A stretch of DNA of 64,000 nucleotides from an uncultured Sphingomonas sp. (GCF_902806265.1 NZ_CADCVZ010000005.1:1-64000), one strand, 5' to 3'. Shown: positions 50,394 to 61,876, counted from the first letter of the stretch. Notes: generated by a model from the letters alone, not told the origin. Made by a program: numbers and translations.

Positions 50394-52658
50394 ATGCCGC
50401 TGACCGCCGCCACCGCTGCCCGTGAGATATTGACGGGGCTGCATGAGGTGATGGCCCGGCGCGGCTCGGCGCAGGCCAAGCTCGACCGGGTGGTCGACCT
50501 GATCGCCGAAGCGATGAAGAGCGAAGTCTGCTCCATCTACCTGCTGCGCGACAGCAGCCTGGAGCTGTTCGCCACCCACGGGCTGCGCAAGGAGGCGGTG
50601 CACGTCACCAAGCTGGCCATGGGTCAGGGTCTTGTCGGCACCATCGCTGCCGAAGGCCGGATCCTCAACCTGGCCGAAGCCTCGACTCACCCGGCCTTCG
50701 CCTACCGGCCGGAGACGGGGGAAGAGAAGTTCCACAGCTTCGCCGGCGTCCCGATCGTTCGACGCGAGAACGCTATCGGCGTGCTGGCGGTGCAGCATGC
50801 CGACGCGCGGCGCTACGAAGAGGTCGAGATCGAAGCGCTGCAAACGGTGGCGATGGTGCTGTCCGAACTGATCGCCGGCGCCCGCCTGGTCGACGGTTCC
50901 AACCGGCGCCGGCAGCGCGACGGCATGGTCCGCCTGGCCGGGCTCAAGCTGGTCGCCGGGATGGCCCGGGGCACCGTTGTGTTTCACGAGCCGCGCGTGC
51001 TGGTGGAGCATACGGTCGCGGAGGACATCGAGCTCGAGCGCGCCCGCGTCTACTCCGCGTTCCGCAAGATGCGCGAACAGATCGAGCATATCACCCGCGA
51101 GGCCGAGTTCGGCACCGCGGGCGAGCATGCGGAGATCCTCGAGACCTACAAGATGTTCGCCTATGACGAGGGCTGGTCCAGGCGCATCAACGAGGCGATC
51201 GACAGCGGCCTCACCGCAGAAGCGGCGATCGAGCGGGTGCAGCAACGCACGCGCGCCCGGATGCTGGAGATCGACGATCCACTGCTGAAGGAGCGGATGC
51301 ACGACCTTGAGGACCTGTCGAACCGGCTGCTGCGGATCGTTTCCGGTCGGCTGGAAACGGCCGCCAAGACCGGGCTCAACCGCGACGCGGTGCTGATCGC
51401 GCGCAACCTCGGCCCGGCCGAGCTGCTGGAGTACGACCGGCGGCGGCTGAAGGCGGTGGTGCTCGAGGAAGGTTCGCTCACCGCTCACGTCACCATTGTC
51501 GCGCGGGCGATGGGCGTGCCGGTGATCGGCCGGGTGCCCGACATCCGCCACACCGCTGCGGAAGGCGACACCATCCTCGTCGACGGCGACAGCGGCGCGC
51601 TGGTGGTCCGTCCCAGCGGTCCGGTTTCCGCCAGCTTCGATGCACGCATGGCGATGAGCCAGAAGCGCCGCGCCGAATATGTCGCCCTGCGACCCTTCCC
51701 GCCCATCACGCGCGATGGGCGGCGGTGCACCATCATGGTCAACGCCGGGCTGGCCGAGGATGCCGAGCAGCTGGAGACCGTCGGCGCGGACGGGATCGGC
51801 CTGTTCCGGACCGAGTTTCAGTTCCTGATCTCCGCCACCTTGCCCGGCCGCGACAGCCAGCTCAGGCTCTACCGCAAGGTGCTGGACGCGGCTGGCGACA
51901 AGCCCGTCGTCTTCCGCACGGTGGACATCGGCGGCGACAAGGCGCTGCCCTATCTTGCCGACGAAAAGGACGAAGCCGAGAACCCCGCCATGGGCTGGCG
52001 CGCGCTGCGCTTGTCCTTGTCACGCTCGACCCTGATGAAGGCGCAGGCGCGGGCGCTGATCGAAGCGGCGGACCGGCGGGTGTTGCGGGTCATGTTCCCG
52101 ATGATCTCCGAGCCCTGGGAGTATGAGGAAGCCCGCGCCCTGTTCGAGGAGCAGGTCGAGTGGGCCCGCGCGGCCAATCGCCCGGCGCCGGCGCGGATTG
52201 AGTTCGGCGCCATGCTAGAGGTGCCGAGCCTGGCCGAGATGCTCGACCAGCTGCTGCCGCGGATCGATTTCCTGTCGATCGGGACTAACGACCTCACCCA
52301 ATTCCTGTTCGCCGCCGATCGCGCCGACCCGCGCCTGGCGGAGCGCTACGACTGGCTGTCCCCGGCCATTCTGCGCTTTCTCCGCCGGGTGGCCCGCGAG
52401 GCCGCCGCCGCCAACGTGCCGGTACGGGTATGCGGCGAGATGGGCGGCCGTCCGTTGGAAGCGATGGCGCTCATCGGCCTCGGCATCAACAATTTTTCCA
52501 TCACCCCCGCGGCCGTCGGCGCGATCAAGGCGATGATCCGCTCGCTCGATGCCGACGCGGTCGGCGCCAGGATGGAGCAGCTGCTGGCCGCGCCGCCACG
52601 CAACATGCGCAAGGCGCTGGCCGACTGGGCCAAGCGGCAGGGCGTCGTGCTGGGATAG
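50394..52658 (+). CDS. ptsP: phosphoenolpyruvate--protein phosphotransferase with GAF domain (PtsP)
   Basis: N-terminal GAF; LEEGSLTAHVTIVARAMGVPVIGR; DGIGLFRTEFQFLISATLPGRDSQLRLYRKVLDAAGDKPVVFRTVDIGGDKALPYL; GTNDLTQFLFAADRAD; VRVCGEMGGRPLEAMALIGLG. Confidence 0.96.
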   Translation: MPLTAATAAREILTGLHEVMARRGSAQAKLDRVVDLIAEAMKSEVCSIYLLRDSSLELFATHGLRKEAVHVTKLAMGQGLVGTIAAEGRILNLAEASTHPAFAYRPETGEEKFHSFAGVPIVRRENAIGVLAVQHADARRYEEVEIEALQTVAMVLSELIAGARLVDGSNRRRQRDGMVRLAGLKLVAGMARGTVVFHEPRVLVEHTVAEDIELERARVYSAFRKMREQIEHITREAEFGTAGEHAEILETYKMFAYDEGWSRRINEAIDSGLTAEAAIERVQQRTRARMLEIDDPLLKERMHDLEDLSNRLLRIVSGRLETAAKTGLNRDAVLIARNLGPAELLEYDRRRLKAVVLEEGSLTAHVTIVARAMGVPVIGRVPDIRHTAAEGDTILVDGDSGALVVRPSGPVSASFDARMAMSQKRRAEYVALRPFPPITRDGRRCTIMVNAGLAEDAEQLETVGADGIGLFRTEFQFLISATLPGRDSQLRLYRKVLDAAGDKPVVFRTVDIGGDKALPYLADEKDEAENPAMGWRALRLSLSRSTLMKAQARALIEAADRRVLRVMFPMISEPWEYEEARALFEEQVEWARAANRPAPARIEFGAMLEVPSLAEMLDQLLPRIDFLSIGTNDLTQFLFAADRADPRLAERYDWLSPAILRFLRRVAREAAAANVPVRVCGEMGGRPLEAMALIGLGINNFSITPAAVGAIKAMIRSLDADAVGARMEQLLAAPPRNMRKALADWAKRQGVVLG

Positions 52659-52762
52659 TCGGCGTACCGGGGCGGAATGACCGGCCCGCGCGGCTGACAG
52701 CCGTTGACAGTGCTCGCTTCCGCTTCGACAAGGCGCCAACACCGGCTTGGGGCAGGGAAAGC

Positions 52763-53548
52763 ATGGTTGAAGCGGACGGCGGGACTGGGGCTAGGGTCGG
52801 CGAACGACTGAGGGCCGCGCGTGAGCAGCAAGGCGCAAGCCTGGAGGACGTCGCCGCCCGCACCCGCATACCCACGCGGCATCTGGAAAGCCTGGAGGCG
52901 AGCGACTGGAGCCGCCTGCCCGCCACCACCTACTCCGTCGGCTTCGCCAAGAGCTACGCCAGCGCAGTTGGCCTCGACCGCAACGAGATCGGCGAGGCGC
53001 TCCGGGCCGAGATGGCCGGCTACAGCACCAAGCCGGCAGCCTCCGAAGTGTTCGAGCCGGCTGATCCGGCGCGGGTTATGCCGCGCTGGCTGGTGATCGT
53101 TGCCGTGATCGGGGTGATCGCGGTGGTCGCCGGCCTGCTGTGGGCGCGCCAGCGGGAGCTGACCGGACCCGACGATCCCCCCGCGGCGGCGGCAAGCCAA
53201 GCGGCGGCGACCGGACCGGCGCCAGCCGCCGCTCCGGCAAGCAGCCCCAGCGGCCCGGTGGTCATCACCGCCAACGAACCTGCCTGGCTCCAGGTCTACC
53301 AGCAGGACGGCACCTCCCTCTTCCAAGGGGAACTGGCCGCCGGGCAGAGCTATCAGCTTCCCGCCGACGCGACCGCTCCCCTGCTCAAGACCGGCAAGCC
53401 TGAGGCGTTGCGCATCTCGGTTGGGACCGCCGACGCGCCCTCCGTTGGCTCAGGCACCACTGTGCGCGACGTCAGCCTGCTCCCCGCCGACCTGATGCGT
53501 GGCGGCGCGGCAACGCCGCCCGCTCCACCGCCCGCTGCAGCGCCTTAG
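52763..53548 (+). CDS. RodZ-like HTH/transmembrane protein with DUF4115
   Basis: VGERLRAAREQQGASLEDVAARTRIPTRHLESLEASDWSRLPATTYSVGFAKSYASAVGLD; TM; C-terminal ITANEPAWLQVYQQDGTSLFQGELAAGQSYQLP. Confidence 0.9.
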   Translation: MVEADGGTGARVGERLRAAREQQGASLEDVAARTRIPTRHLESLEASDWSRLPATTYSVGFAKSYASAVGLDRNEIGEALRAEMAGYSTKPAASEVFEPADPARVMPRWLVIVAVIGVIAVVAGLLWARQRELTGPDDPPAAAASQAAATGPAPAAAPASSPSGPVVITANEPAWLQVYQQDGTSLFQGELAAGQSYQLPADATAPLLKTGKPEALRISVGTADAPSVGSGTTVRDVSLLPADLMRGGAATPPAPPPAAAP

Positions 53549-53617
53549 TTCATCGCGGCGCAATGGAGCAGGGCTGACCAAAGCCAGCGACCTTCTACAG
53601 GACCGATCGAGACCCCC

Positions 53618-54391
53618 ATGCGCCTTCTTGTTACTACCGCTCTCGCCATCACTCTCGCCGCTCCGGCAGCGGCGCAGCAGCAACAGCAGCTGCGTCCGGT
53701 CGACCGCATCTACCGCCTGGAGCAGCAGGTGGCGGCCGGGCAGGCAGTCGCGGCGATCCAGGCCAACCGTATAACCAATCTTGAGAACCAGCTCACCGAA
53801 GTCCTGCGCGCCAATGGGGAGATCAGCCAGCGCCTTGCCGCGGCGGAAGCGCAGCTGAACGACGTCCGGTCGGAGCAGGACCGTCGCAACCGGGCGCAGG
53901 AAGCGGGCACGCCCGCGCCGGTCCGGCCGACGATCCCCGTCAGCGGACCGCCCGCGATCAGCGGAGCGCCCAGCCTGCCGCCCGCAAGCGGCAATTTCGA
54001 GGCGGACGGAGAGGCGGCGTACGACGTTGGCTACCAGCTGTGGCAGCAGAAGAAGTACGACCAGGCGGTCACCGCACTGCGCGCCATGGCGTCCGCCTTC
54101 CCAAACCACCGCCGGGTGAGCTGGGCCAACAACCTGGTCGGCCGTGCGCTGCTGGACAGCGGTCAGCCACGGGCCGCCGCGGAGGCGCTGCTCGCCAACT
54201 ATCGCGGCAACCCCAAGGGCGAACGCGCGCCCGACAGCCTGTTCTATCTCGGCCAGTCGCTGGTCGCGCTCAAGCAGACGAGCCAGGCCTGCAAGGCCTA
54301 TGCCGAGCTGGAGGAGGTCTATGGCGACAACATGCGCGGCGAGCTGAAGACGCTCCTGCCAGGCGCGAAGAGTCGGGCTGGTTGCCGGTAA
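53618..54391 (+). CDS. cpoB: CpoB/YbgF-like tol-pal system TPR protein
   Basis: Signal peptide; coiled-coil YRLEQQVAAGQAVAAIQANRITNLENQL; TPR YDVGYQLWQQKKYDQAVTALRAMASAFPNHRRVSWANNLVGRALLDSGQPRAAAEALL. Confidence 0.85.
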   Translation: MRLLVTTALAITLAAPAAAQQQQQLRPVDRIYRLEQQVAAGQAVAAIQANRITNLENQLTEVLRANGEISQRLAAAEAQLNDVRSEQDRRNRAQEAGTPAPVRPTIPVSGPPAISGAPSLPPASGNFEADGEAAYDVGYQLWQQKKYDQAVTALRAMASAFPNHRRVSWANNLVGRALLDSGQPRAAAEALLANYRGNPKGERAPDSLFYLGQSLVALKQTSQACKAYAELEEVYGDNMRGELKTLLPGAKSRAGCR

Positions 54392-55362
54392 ACCAGAACG
54401 CGATCGACCCGGCCCTCGTCACCCGCTTCAACCGGGACCTGAGCGCACTCGACCCGGACTGCAAGCGGCTTGGAGTGGCGGTCTCGGGCGGTCCGGACAG
54501 CATGGCCTTGCTGCTCCTTGCTTCCACCGCTCGCCCGGGCGACGTCGAAGCCGCCACCGTGGACCACAGACTGCGGCTCGAAAGCGCGGCAGAGGCAAGG
54601 ATGGTGCGCGAACTCTGCGCGGAACTCGCGGTCAGGCACGAGACGTTAGAGGTCGAAGTTCCTTCCGCGGGCAACCTTCAGGCAGCCGCCCGCGCCGTCC
54701 GCTACGAGGCGCTAGGCGACTGGATGCGCATTCGCGGGCTGGCCGCGATCGCTACCGCTCACCACCTCGACGATCAGGCCGAGACCCTGCTGATGCGGCT
54801 CAATCGCGGCTCGGGCGTGTCCGGCTTGGCAGGCGTACGGGCCAGCGGCCTGCTGCCGACCGAAGACGGCGGCCGCCTGATCCGTCCGCTGCTGGCCTGG
54901 CGTCGAATTGAGTTGCAGGCGATCTGCGCCGCAGCCGGCATCCGCCCGGTCGAGGACTCCAGCAACCGGGATCCGCGCTTCGACCGGGTGCGGCTTCGCC
55001 AGGCGCTGAAGAGCAGCGACATGCTGGACCCTGAGGCCGTTGCCCGCAGTGCGGCTCACTTGGCCGAGGCGGAAGAGGCGCTGGAGTGGGCCACCCATCA
55101 GGAGTGGCTTAAGCGGGTCCGTTATACGGCCGACCGGGTCCGCTACCGGCCGGCGCGAGACACGCCGCGCGAGATCCGCCGCCGCGTCTTGGTCGACGCT
55201 CTGCTGTTCCTTGATGACAGCATTGCAGACGACCCGCCGCGCGGGCGCGAGGTCGTGCACCTCTTATCGGTGCTGGAGGGTGGCGGCACGGCTACCCTGC
55301 GAGGCGCCGTTTGCCGCGGGGGGAGCGAGTGGCAGTTCGAGCGCGCACCGCCCCGCCGCTGA
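54382..55362 (+). CDS. tilS: tRNA(Ile)-lysidine synthetase (probable TTG start)
   Basis: LGVAVSGGPDSMALLLLA PP-loop; VDHRLRLESAAEARMVRELCAEL; ATAHHLDDQAETLLMRLNRGSGVSGLAGVR; IRPVEDSSNRDPRFDRVRLR. Confidence 0.95.
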   Translation: MPVNQNAIDPALVTRFNRDLSALDPDCKRLGVAVSGGPDSMALLLLASTARPGDVEAATVDHRLRLESAAEARMVRELCAELAVRHETLEVEVPSAGNLQAAARAVRYEALGDWMRIRGLAAIATAHHLDDQAETLLMRLNRGSGVSGLAGVRASGLLPTEDGGRLIRPLLAWRRIELQAICAAAGIRPVEDSSNRDPRFDRVRLRQALKSSDMLDPEAVARSAAHLAEAEEALEWATHQEWLKRVRYTADRVRYRPARDTPREIRRRVLVDALLFLDDSIADDPPRGREVVHLLSVLEGGGTATLRGAVCRGGSEWQFERAPPRR

Positions 55363-56037
55363 TCAGCTCATCGCTTCAAGCTGGGTGAAGCGCACGGACA
55401 TGATGTCGCGAGTCGTGGCGTTGCCCCCGTCATCCTTGTCGACCACACTCAGTTGCTGCACTTCCTTGTTTCCAAGCGGCATGACCAGCCGCCCGCCGGG
55501 CGTCAGCTGCTCAACCAGCGCCGGCGGCGGCTCGGGCGCGGCGGCGGTGACGAGGATGCGGTCGAACGGCGCATGTTCGGGCCAGCCGCGCGTGCCGTCC
55601 CCGACCCGCACATCCACCGCGTGGCCGAGCGCTGCAAAACGCACTCCGGCAGCCTCGGCGAATTCTTCCACAATCTCCACGCTGAACACCCGCAAGCCCA
55701 TCTCGGCCATGACCGCCGCCTGGTAGCCGAGCCCGGTCCCGACCTCAAGCACGCTCATTCCCGGCTCCGGTTCGAGCAGGTGGATCATCAGCGCGCCGAT
55801 GAACGGCTGCGACAGCGTCTTGTCGAACCCAATCGGCAAGGGCGTATCCTGGTAAGCCAGCGCCGCCAGCGGCTCGGGCACGAACAGGTGGCGCGGCACG
55901 TCGGCTACTGCCCGCCGCACCCCGGAATCGAGCGCATCCCGGCCGATCTCCTCCTCGGCGAGGTCGAAGTGCATGTCGATGATTTCGACCATGTGCCGGC
56001 GGAGGATCGCCAGGTGCTGCTCGGTCATCGGCTTCAT
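55363..56037 (-). CDS. pcm: protein-L-isoaspartate O-methyltransferase family protein
   Basis: FVPEPLAALAYQDTPLPIGFDKTLSQPFIGALMIHLLEPEPGMSVLEVGTGLGYQAAVMAEMGLRVFSVEIVEE. Confidence 0.94.
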   Translation of the reverse strand: MKPMTEQHLAILRRHMVEIIDMHFDLAEEEIGRDALDSGVRRAVADVPRHLFVPEPLAALAYQDTPLPIGFDKTLSQPFIGALMIHLLEPEPGMSVLEVGTGLGYQAAVMAEMGLRVFSVEIVEEFAEAAGVRFAALGHAVDVRVGDGTRGWPEHAPFDRILVTAAAPEPPPALVEQLTPGGRLVMPLGNKEVQQLSVVDKDDGGNATTRDIMSVRFTQLEAMS

Positions 56038-56103
56038 GGAACGGCCTCCTGCCACCCGAACGGGTCGGATACGGCGGGCGTTCCCGCAGGAGAGCAGGCC
56101 GGG

Positions 56104-56946
56104 TTAGTTGGCGCCGAGCACGGTGGTGAACGGGCGACGGATCATGGTCGCGAACCCATCGTAGATTGTCCGCGCCGCTTCCGCGATTCCCCGGGGCCGG
56201 TCGCTCCCGCCCCGGGCGAAAAACGCCACTGCCAGCCGTCGCCCGTCAGGCAGGGTGATGTAGCCCACGTCGCTGGTATAGTTGTTGAGCGTGCCCGTCT
56301 TGTGCGCCACTGGCGTCCACGGCGACAGCAGGCCGCGGATGCGGTTCTTGCCGGTGGCGCAGCGGGCCATGGTGCCCAGCAGATATTGGCGGCTGGCCGG
56401 CGACAGCAGCTTGCCGCGATCAAGCTGCTTCAGCATCGCCACCATCGCCATCGGCGTGGAGGAATCGCGCACGTCCCACAGGTCGCGCGGATCGGCGAGC
56501 AGGCGGGCGATGGTGCGGTCGATGCGAATGTTGCTGAGCTTGTGGAAGTTGATCCACGTCTGCACCGCCGAGGGACCGCCCAGGTCGCGGATCAAGGCGT
56601 CCGTCGCGGGATTGCTGCTGCGGATCAGCATGGCCTCGATCAGCTGCCGGGCCGAGCTGCTGCCGATGCGGTCGTTGAGCGAGCGTCGGCCATGGTCGAC
56701 CTGCGCGAGATAGGCGGCGGCGACCGCCACCTTGACCGTGCTGGCCATGGGAAAGGCGCGGTAGCCGTTGACGTTAACCGTCTCCCCGGTGTCGAGATCC
56801 AGTGCCGCCACCCCGTAGTCGCCGGACTTGCTCGCCAGCAGCGTGGCCAGCTGCTGTTCGAGAGGCTGCAGGCTCGTGGAAGTCGCGGCCCAGGCGGGCT
56901 GGGCCACCAGCGCCGACAACCAGCAGAACAAGGCAAGAAGGCGCAA
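56104..56946 (-). CDS. secreted class A beta-lactamase-like serine hydrolase, lacking the Omega-loop Glu166 motif
   Basis: Signal peptide; MASTVKVAVAAAYL (SxxK); MLIRSSNPATDALI (SxN); VAHKTGTLNN (KTG); Omega loop reads IDRTIARLLADPRDLWDVRDSSTP. Confidence 0.85.
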   Translation of the reverse strand: MRLLALFCWLSALVAQPAWAATSTSLQPLEQQLATLLASKSGDYGVAALDLDTGETVNVNGYRAFPMASTVKVAVAAAYLAQVDHGRRSLNDRIGSSSARQLIEAMLIRSSNPATDALIRDLGGPSAVQTWINFHKLSNIRIDRTIARLLADPRDLWDVRDSSTPMAMVAMLKQLDRGKLLSPASRQYLLGTMARCATGKNRIRGLLSPWTPVAHKTGTLNNYTSDVGYITLPDGRRLAVAFFARGGSDRPRGIAEAARTIYDGFATMIRRPFTTVLGAN

Positions 56947-57238
56947 TCTCGTCTCCCGCGTGAGAAGTGCAACCGACAGCTTATCGCCCAGCGGAAGCTA
57001 ACGGTTCCTTAAGGATCCAAGCTGCCCCATGCCGGAACATGGGCGCCCGTGCATCTTCTCCGCAAGTCAGCTGTCGCTGCGATTAACCGCTCTGCCGCGC
57101 CGGGCCAACTCGATTAGCGTCGCACCATTAAACGGCGCTGCTGGCCGACGGTTCGCGAGACGTCCAGCGTGCTGGCAAGAAGCTTACACCAGACTGCGGC
57201 CGCGGCGTGCGTGGCGCGCAGCCGGCGGATCAGCGCCG

Positions 57239-57505
57239 CTATCGTCCGACGCGCGCGTCTTTGCGCAAGAACCGAGTGCCCGACTTGCCGCACGTGGACC
57301 AGCGGACGATGGCCAGGAAGGCACCCAGCCGCGCGATCGTGACCTCGATCTGCTCCCCGATGCGCAGCTCGGCATCGACTTTGCAGCCGTCCAAGGACAA
57401 ATCCAGCACCCGCGTGCTCAGCAGTTCGCCTGATGCGCGAACGATCCGCGCGTCGAGCTGCACTGCGTGTCTCAACCGTCGCTCCGATAATGATGACTGT
57501 CTCAT
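57239..57505 (-). CDS. PilZ domain-containing protein
   Basis: ERRLRHAVQLDARIVRASG (RxxxR) and VLDLSLDGCKVDA (DxSxxG). Confidence 0.8.
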   Translation of the reverse strand: MRQSSLSERRLRHAVQLDARIVRASGELLSTRVLDLSLDGCKVDAELRIGEQIEVTIARLGAFLAIVRWSTCGKSGTRFLRKDARVGR

Positions 57506-57693
57506 GGTTCTGCTCCCCAGCGTCGTATAGCCGACATTTACCGCGCGTTTATTGGAACTAGCTTGCCAGATAGGGTAAACCGCGAGGTAAGGATGAAGCG
57601 CCTAAACGGCGGCTGGGCACGCCTAGCTGTTCCATTGTTATTCACCGGTCCGCCCTTATCTTGCGAGAGCAACTCGAGCACACGGACGCCCGC

Positions 57694-59646
<1,953 letters not shown>

Positions 59647-59676
59647 GCTTTCGTTAAACCTCCATTCATTGCAAAC

Positions 59677-59716
59677 TCCCCTTCTTCGCGCGCTCGTGAC
59701 GAAGGGGAGGTTGTTT
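59677..59716 (+). terminator. hairpin after ftsH, CTCCCCTTC/GAAGGGGAG plus TTGTTTT, also masking the SD of the next gene
   Basis: 9-bp perfect stem; 3' arm contains the GGGGAGG Shine-Dalgarno for the start at 59716. Confidence 0.55.
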
Positions 59717-60096
59717 TGCGTTTGATGACACTTGCCGCTGCTGGCCTGTTGCTGGTTCCCGCCGCCGCGTCGGCCCAGTCGATGAACGCCGAGACGTTCC
59801 ATCGCCGGGCCACTGCTCTTCAGAAAAAAGGGGCGATGGCGATCTTCTCGCGCGGCGAGATCAAAACGTTGATGGGCGAAGGCAGGGCTGCCGGTGAGCG
59901 TGCGCGAGCACAGCGGCTGGTGGCCGTGAAGGCGGGTGGCAAGCCCCGCTACTGCCCGCCGCCGGGACCGGGGAACATGAACTCCGATGAATTCATGAAG
60001 CGGTTGAGCGCCATTCCCCAGAGCGAGCGCGCACGGATCGATATGGGCGAAGCGACGAACCGAATCCTCGCGATCAAGTACCCCTGCAAGGCTTAG
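59716..60096 (+). CDS. hypothetical secreted protein (TTG start)
   Basis: Signal peptide MRLMTLAAAGLLLVPAAASAQ; SD GGGGAGG 5 nt upstream; C-terminal YCPPPGPGNMNSDEFMKRLSAIPQSERARIDMGEATNRILAIKYPC. Confidence 0.75.
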   Translation: MRLMTLAAAGLLLVPAAASAQSMNAETFHRRATALQKKGAMAIFSRGEIKTLMGEGRAAGERARAQRLVAVKAGGKPRYCPPPGPGNMNSDEFMKRLSAIPQSERARIDMGEATNRILAIKYPCKA

Positions 60097-60106
60097 GGTC
60101 CAGACC

Positions 60107-61162
60107 CTAGTCGAAAATCCCGAGGCCGAGCAGGATCAACAGGAAGAAAGTCGTGGTCACCGCCGTGATCAGGACCAGCGCGGCCGTCCGCCACAGCGCT
60201 CCCACCCGGCTGAGCTGGTAGGCGCCCTTGAGCTGCCGATACCAATGCACAGGCACGATCAGCCACAGCAGCCCGGCAGCGTTGCTTAGCTCCGCCTTCA
60301 TCAGCACCGCTCCGATGATAGCCAGCAGAGTCATGAAGCACAGCGAATAGGTGACGAACACCGTATGGTCGTACATCCGGTACCGGCGGCTGAACGGGAA
60401 CAACAGCCACATGAAGGGCACGCTCAGCGGGATCAGCATCCAGCTGAATTTGTAGGCATTGGTCTTCAGCTTGTAGAATAGCAGGTCCGGGTTCTTGGCG
60501 ACCTTCTCGATCGGTCCCTTGAGCCAGGGCGCGATCGTCGCCTGTTCATCCGCCGGGTTGATCTCCAGCACGCCCCGGTCGCGGAAGGCCTCCGTGACTT
60601 GTAGGTCGTCGCGGGCACCGCGAAGCTTGCGATCGATCTCCGCGGTTGGAAGCTCTCGGGACATGGCCGTCGCGCGCTCGGCCTCGAGCCGGGCGATCAG
60701 CGCCCGCTGCTCCTGAGCCGAATTGGCGATCCCTTCTCGGATGTTGTCGCCCGACGCGGTGCTCAGCATGCCCGTCAGGCTCAGCACCGCGAACATCAGG
60801 AACACGCAGAACAGGAACAAGGCGATCGGCGAGACGAAGGTCGCGCGCTGCCCCTCGATGTAACGCCGTGTCAACTCGCCCGGGCGCCACGCCAGCAGCG
60901 GCAGGGTGCGCCAGATCTTGCCCTCGAAATGGAAGACGCCGTGCAGCAGGTCATGGCCGAACGCATGCAACGAACGATGCACATGCCCGCGCTGCCCGCA
61001 GCTGTGGCAATAATCGCCGACCAGCGGCGTTTCGCAGTTGAGGCAGTTGCGCTCGGTCGTGTGCCCGTCCCGAGCGACCTCGCCGGCCGGCGGCTCGACC
61101 GCCCGCCCGACCACCCCGCCCGTTACGGCATCCGCCAGCGGCTCCACACCGTTCATCCGCAT
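60107..61162 (-). CDS. DUF3667-like membrane protein with N-terminal zinc-ribbon
   Basis: CLNCETPLVGDYCHSCGQRG; LHAFGHDLLHGVFHFEGKIWRTLPLLAWRPGELTRRYIEGQRATFVSPIALFLFCVFLMF; several TM helices. Confidence 0.88.
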   Translation of the reverse strand: MRMNGVEPLADAVTGGVVGRAVEPPAGEVARDGHTTERNCLNCETPLVGDYCHSCGQRGHVHRSLHAFGHDLLHGVFHFEGKIWRTLPLLAWRPGELTRRYIEGQRATFVSPIALFLFCVFLMFAVLSLTGMLSTASGDNIREGIANSAQEQRALIARLEAERATAMSRELPTAEIDRKLRGARDDLQVTEAFRDRGVLEINPADEQATIAPWLKGPIEKVAKNPDLLFYKLKTNAYKFSWMLIPLSVPFMWLLFPFSRRYRMYDHTVFVTYSLCFMTLLAIIGAVLMKAELSNAAGLLWLIVPVHWYRQLKGAYQLSRVGALWRTAALVLITAVTTTFFLLILLGLGIFD

Positions 61163-61195
61163 GCACCCCTGCACGATACATGACAGAGCCGGACC

Positions 61196-61876
61196 GTGGC
61201 TGCTAGACCCCCGCCCGTGCGGCGCATCGGCCTTCTTGGGGGAAGCTTCAACCCGGCGCACCGCGGGCATCGGCGGATGAGCCTGGCGGCCATGGCGGCG
61301 CTCGGGCTGGACGAGGTCTGGTGGCTGGTCAGTCCCGGCAACCCGCTCAAGCCCGCGGCCGATATGGCGCCCTTCCCCGCCCGGTTCGCCTCAGCGCGGC
61401 AGCAGGCACGGCGTGCCCCAATCCGGGTCAGCGATTTCGAGGCGCGGACCGGCACCCGCTACACGGCCGACACCCTGTCGTTGCTGCTTGCCCGTTATCC
61501 ACGCCACCGCTTCATCTGGCTGATGGGTGAGGACACGCTGCCGCAGTTCCATCGCTGGAAACATTGGCGCGGGCTGGCGCGATTGCTGCCGATTGCCGTT
61601 CTGTCGCGTCCCGGTTATGGTGACGAGGTCCGCGCGGCGCACGCGATGGGCTGGCTGCGGCGCTTCGTCCGTCCTCGCAGCCAGGCACTGAACTGGACGC
61701 GTTGGAGTGCACCGGCGATCACGTTTCCGAGGCTTCCGCCCGACCGGACCTCCGCCACCGCCCTGCGTGCGCTCGATCCCGACTGGCACCTTCGCGACCC
61801 TGGCCGCCCACCGGCACACTCGCTTGGCACCGGCCTCACCAGCAACAGGAGACCTCTTGGCCGACGACATCCCTGA
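61196..61876 (+). CDS. nadD: nicotinate-nucleotide adenylyltransferase
   Basis: RIGLLGGSFNPAHRGHRRMSLAAMAALGLDEVWWLVSPGNPLK; FIWLMGEDTLPQFHRWKHW; SATALRA. Confidence 0.96.
   Translation: MAARPPPVRRIGLLGGSFNPAHRGHRRMSLAAMAALGLDEVWWLVSPGNPLKPAADMAPFPARFASARQQARRAPIRVSDFEARTGTRYTADTLSLLLARYPRHRFIWLMGEDTLPQFHRWKHWRGLARLLPIAVLSRPGYGDEVRAAHAMGWLRRFVRPRSQALNWTRWSAPAITFPRLPPDRTSATALRALDPDWHLRDPGRPPAHSLGTGLTSNRRPLGRRHP

Noticed and set aside
57640-57693. Possible heat-shock (sigma-32) promoter before ftsH
   Set aside because: A CTTATCTT -10-like element is visible but no convincing CTTG -35 at the right spacing.
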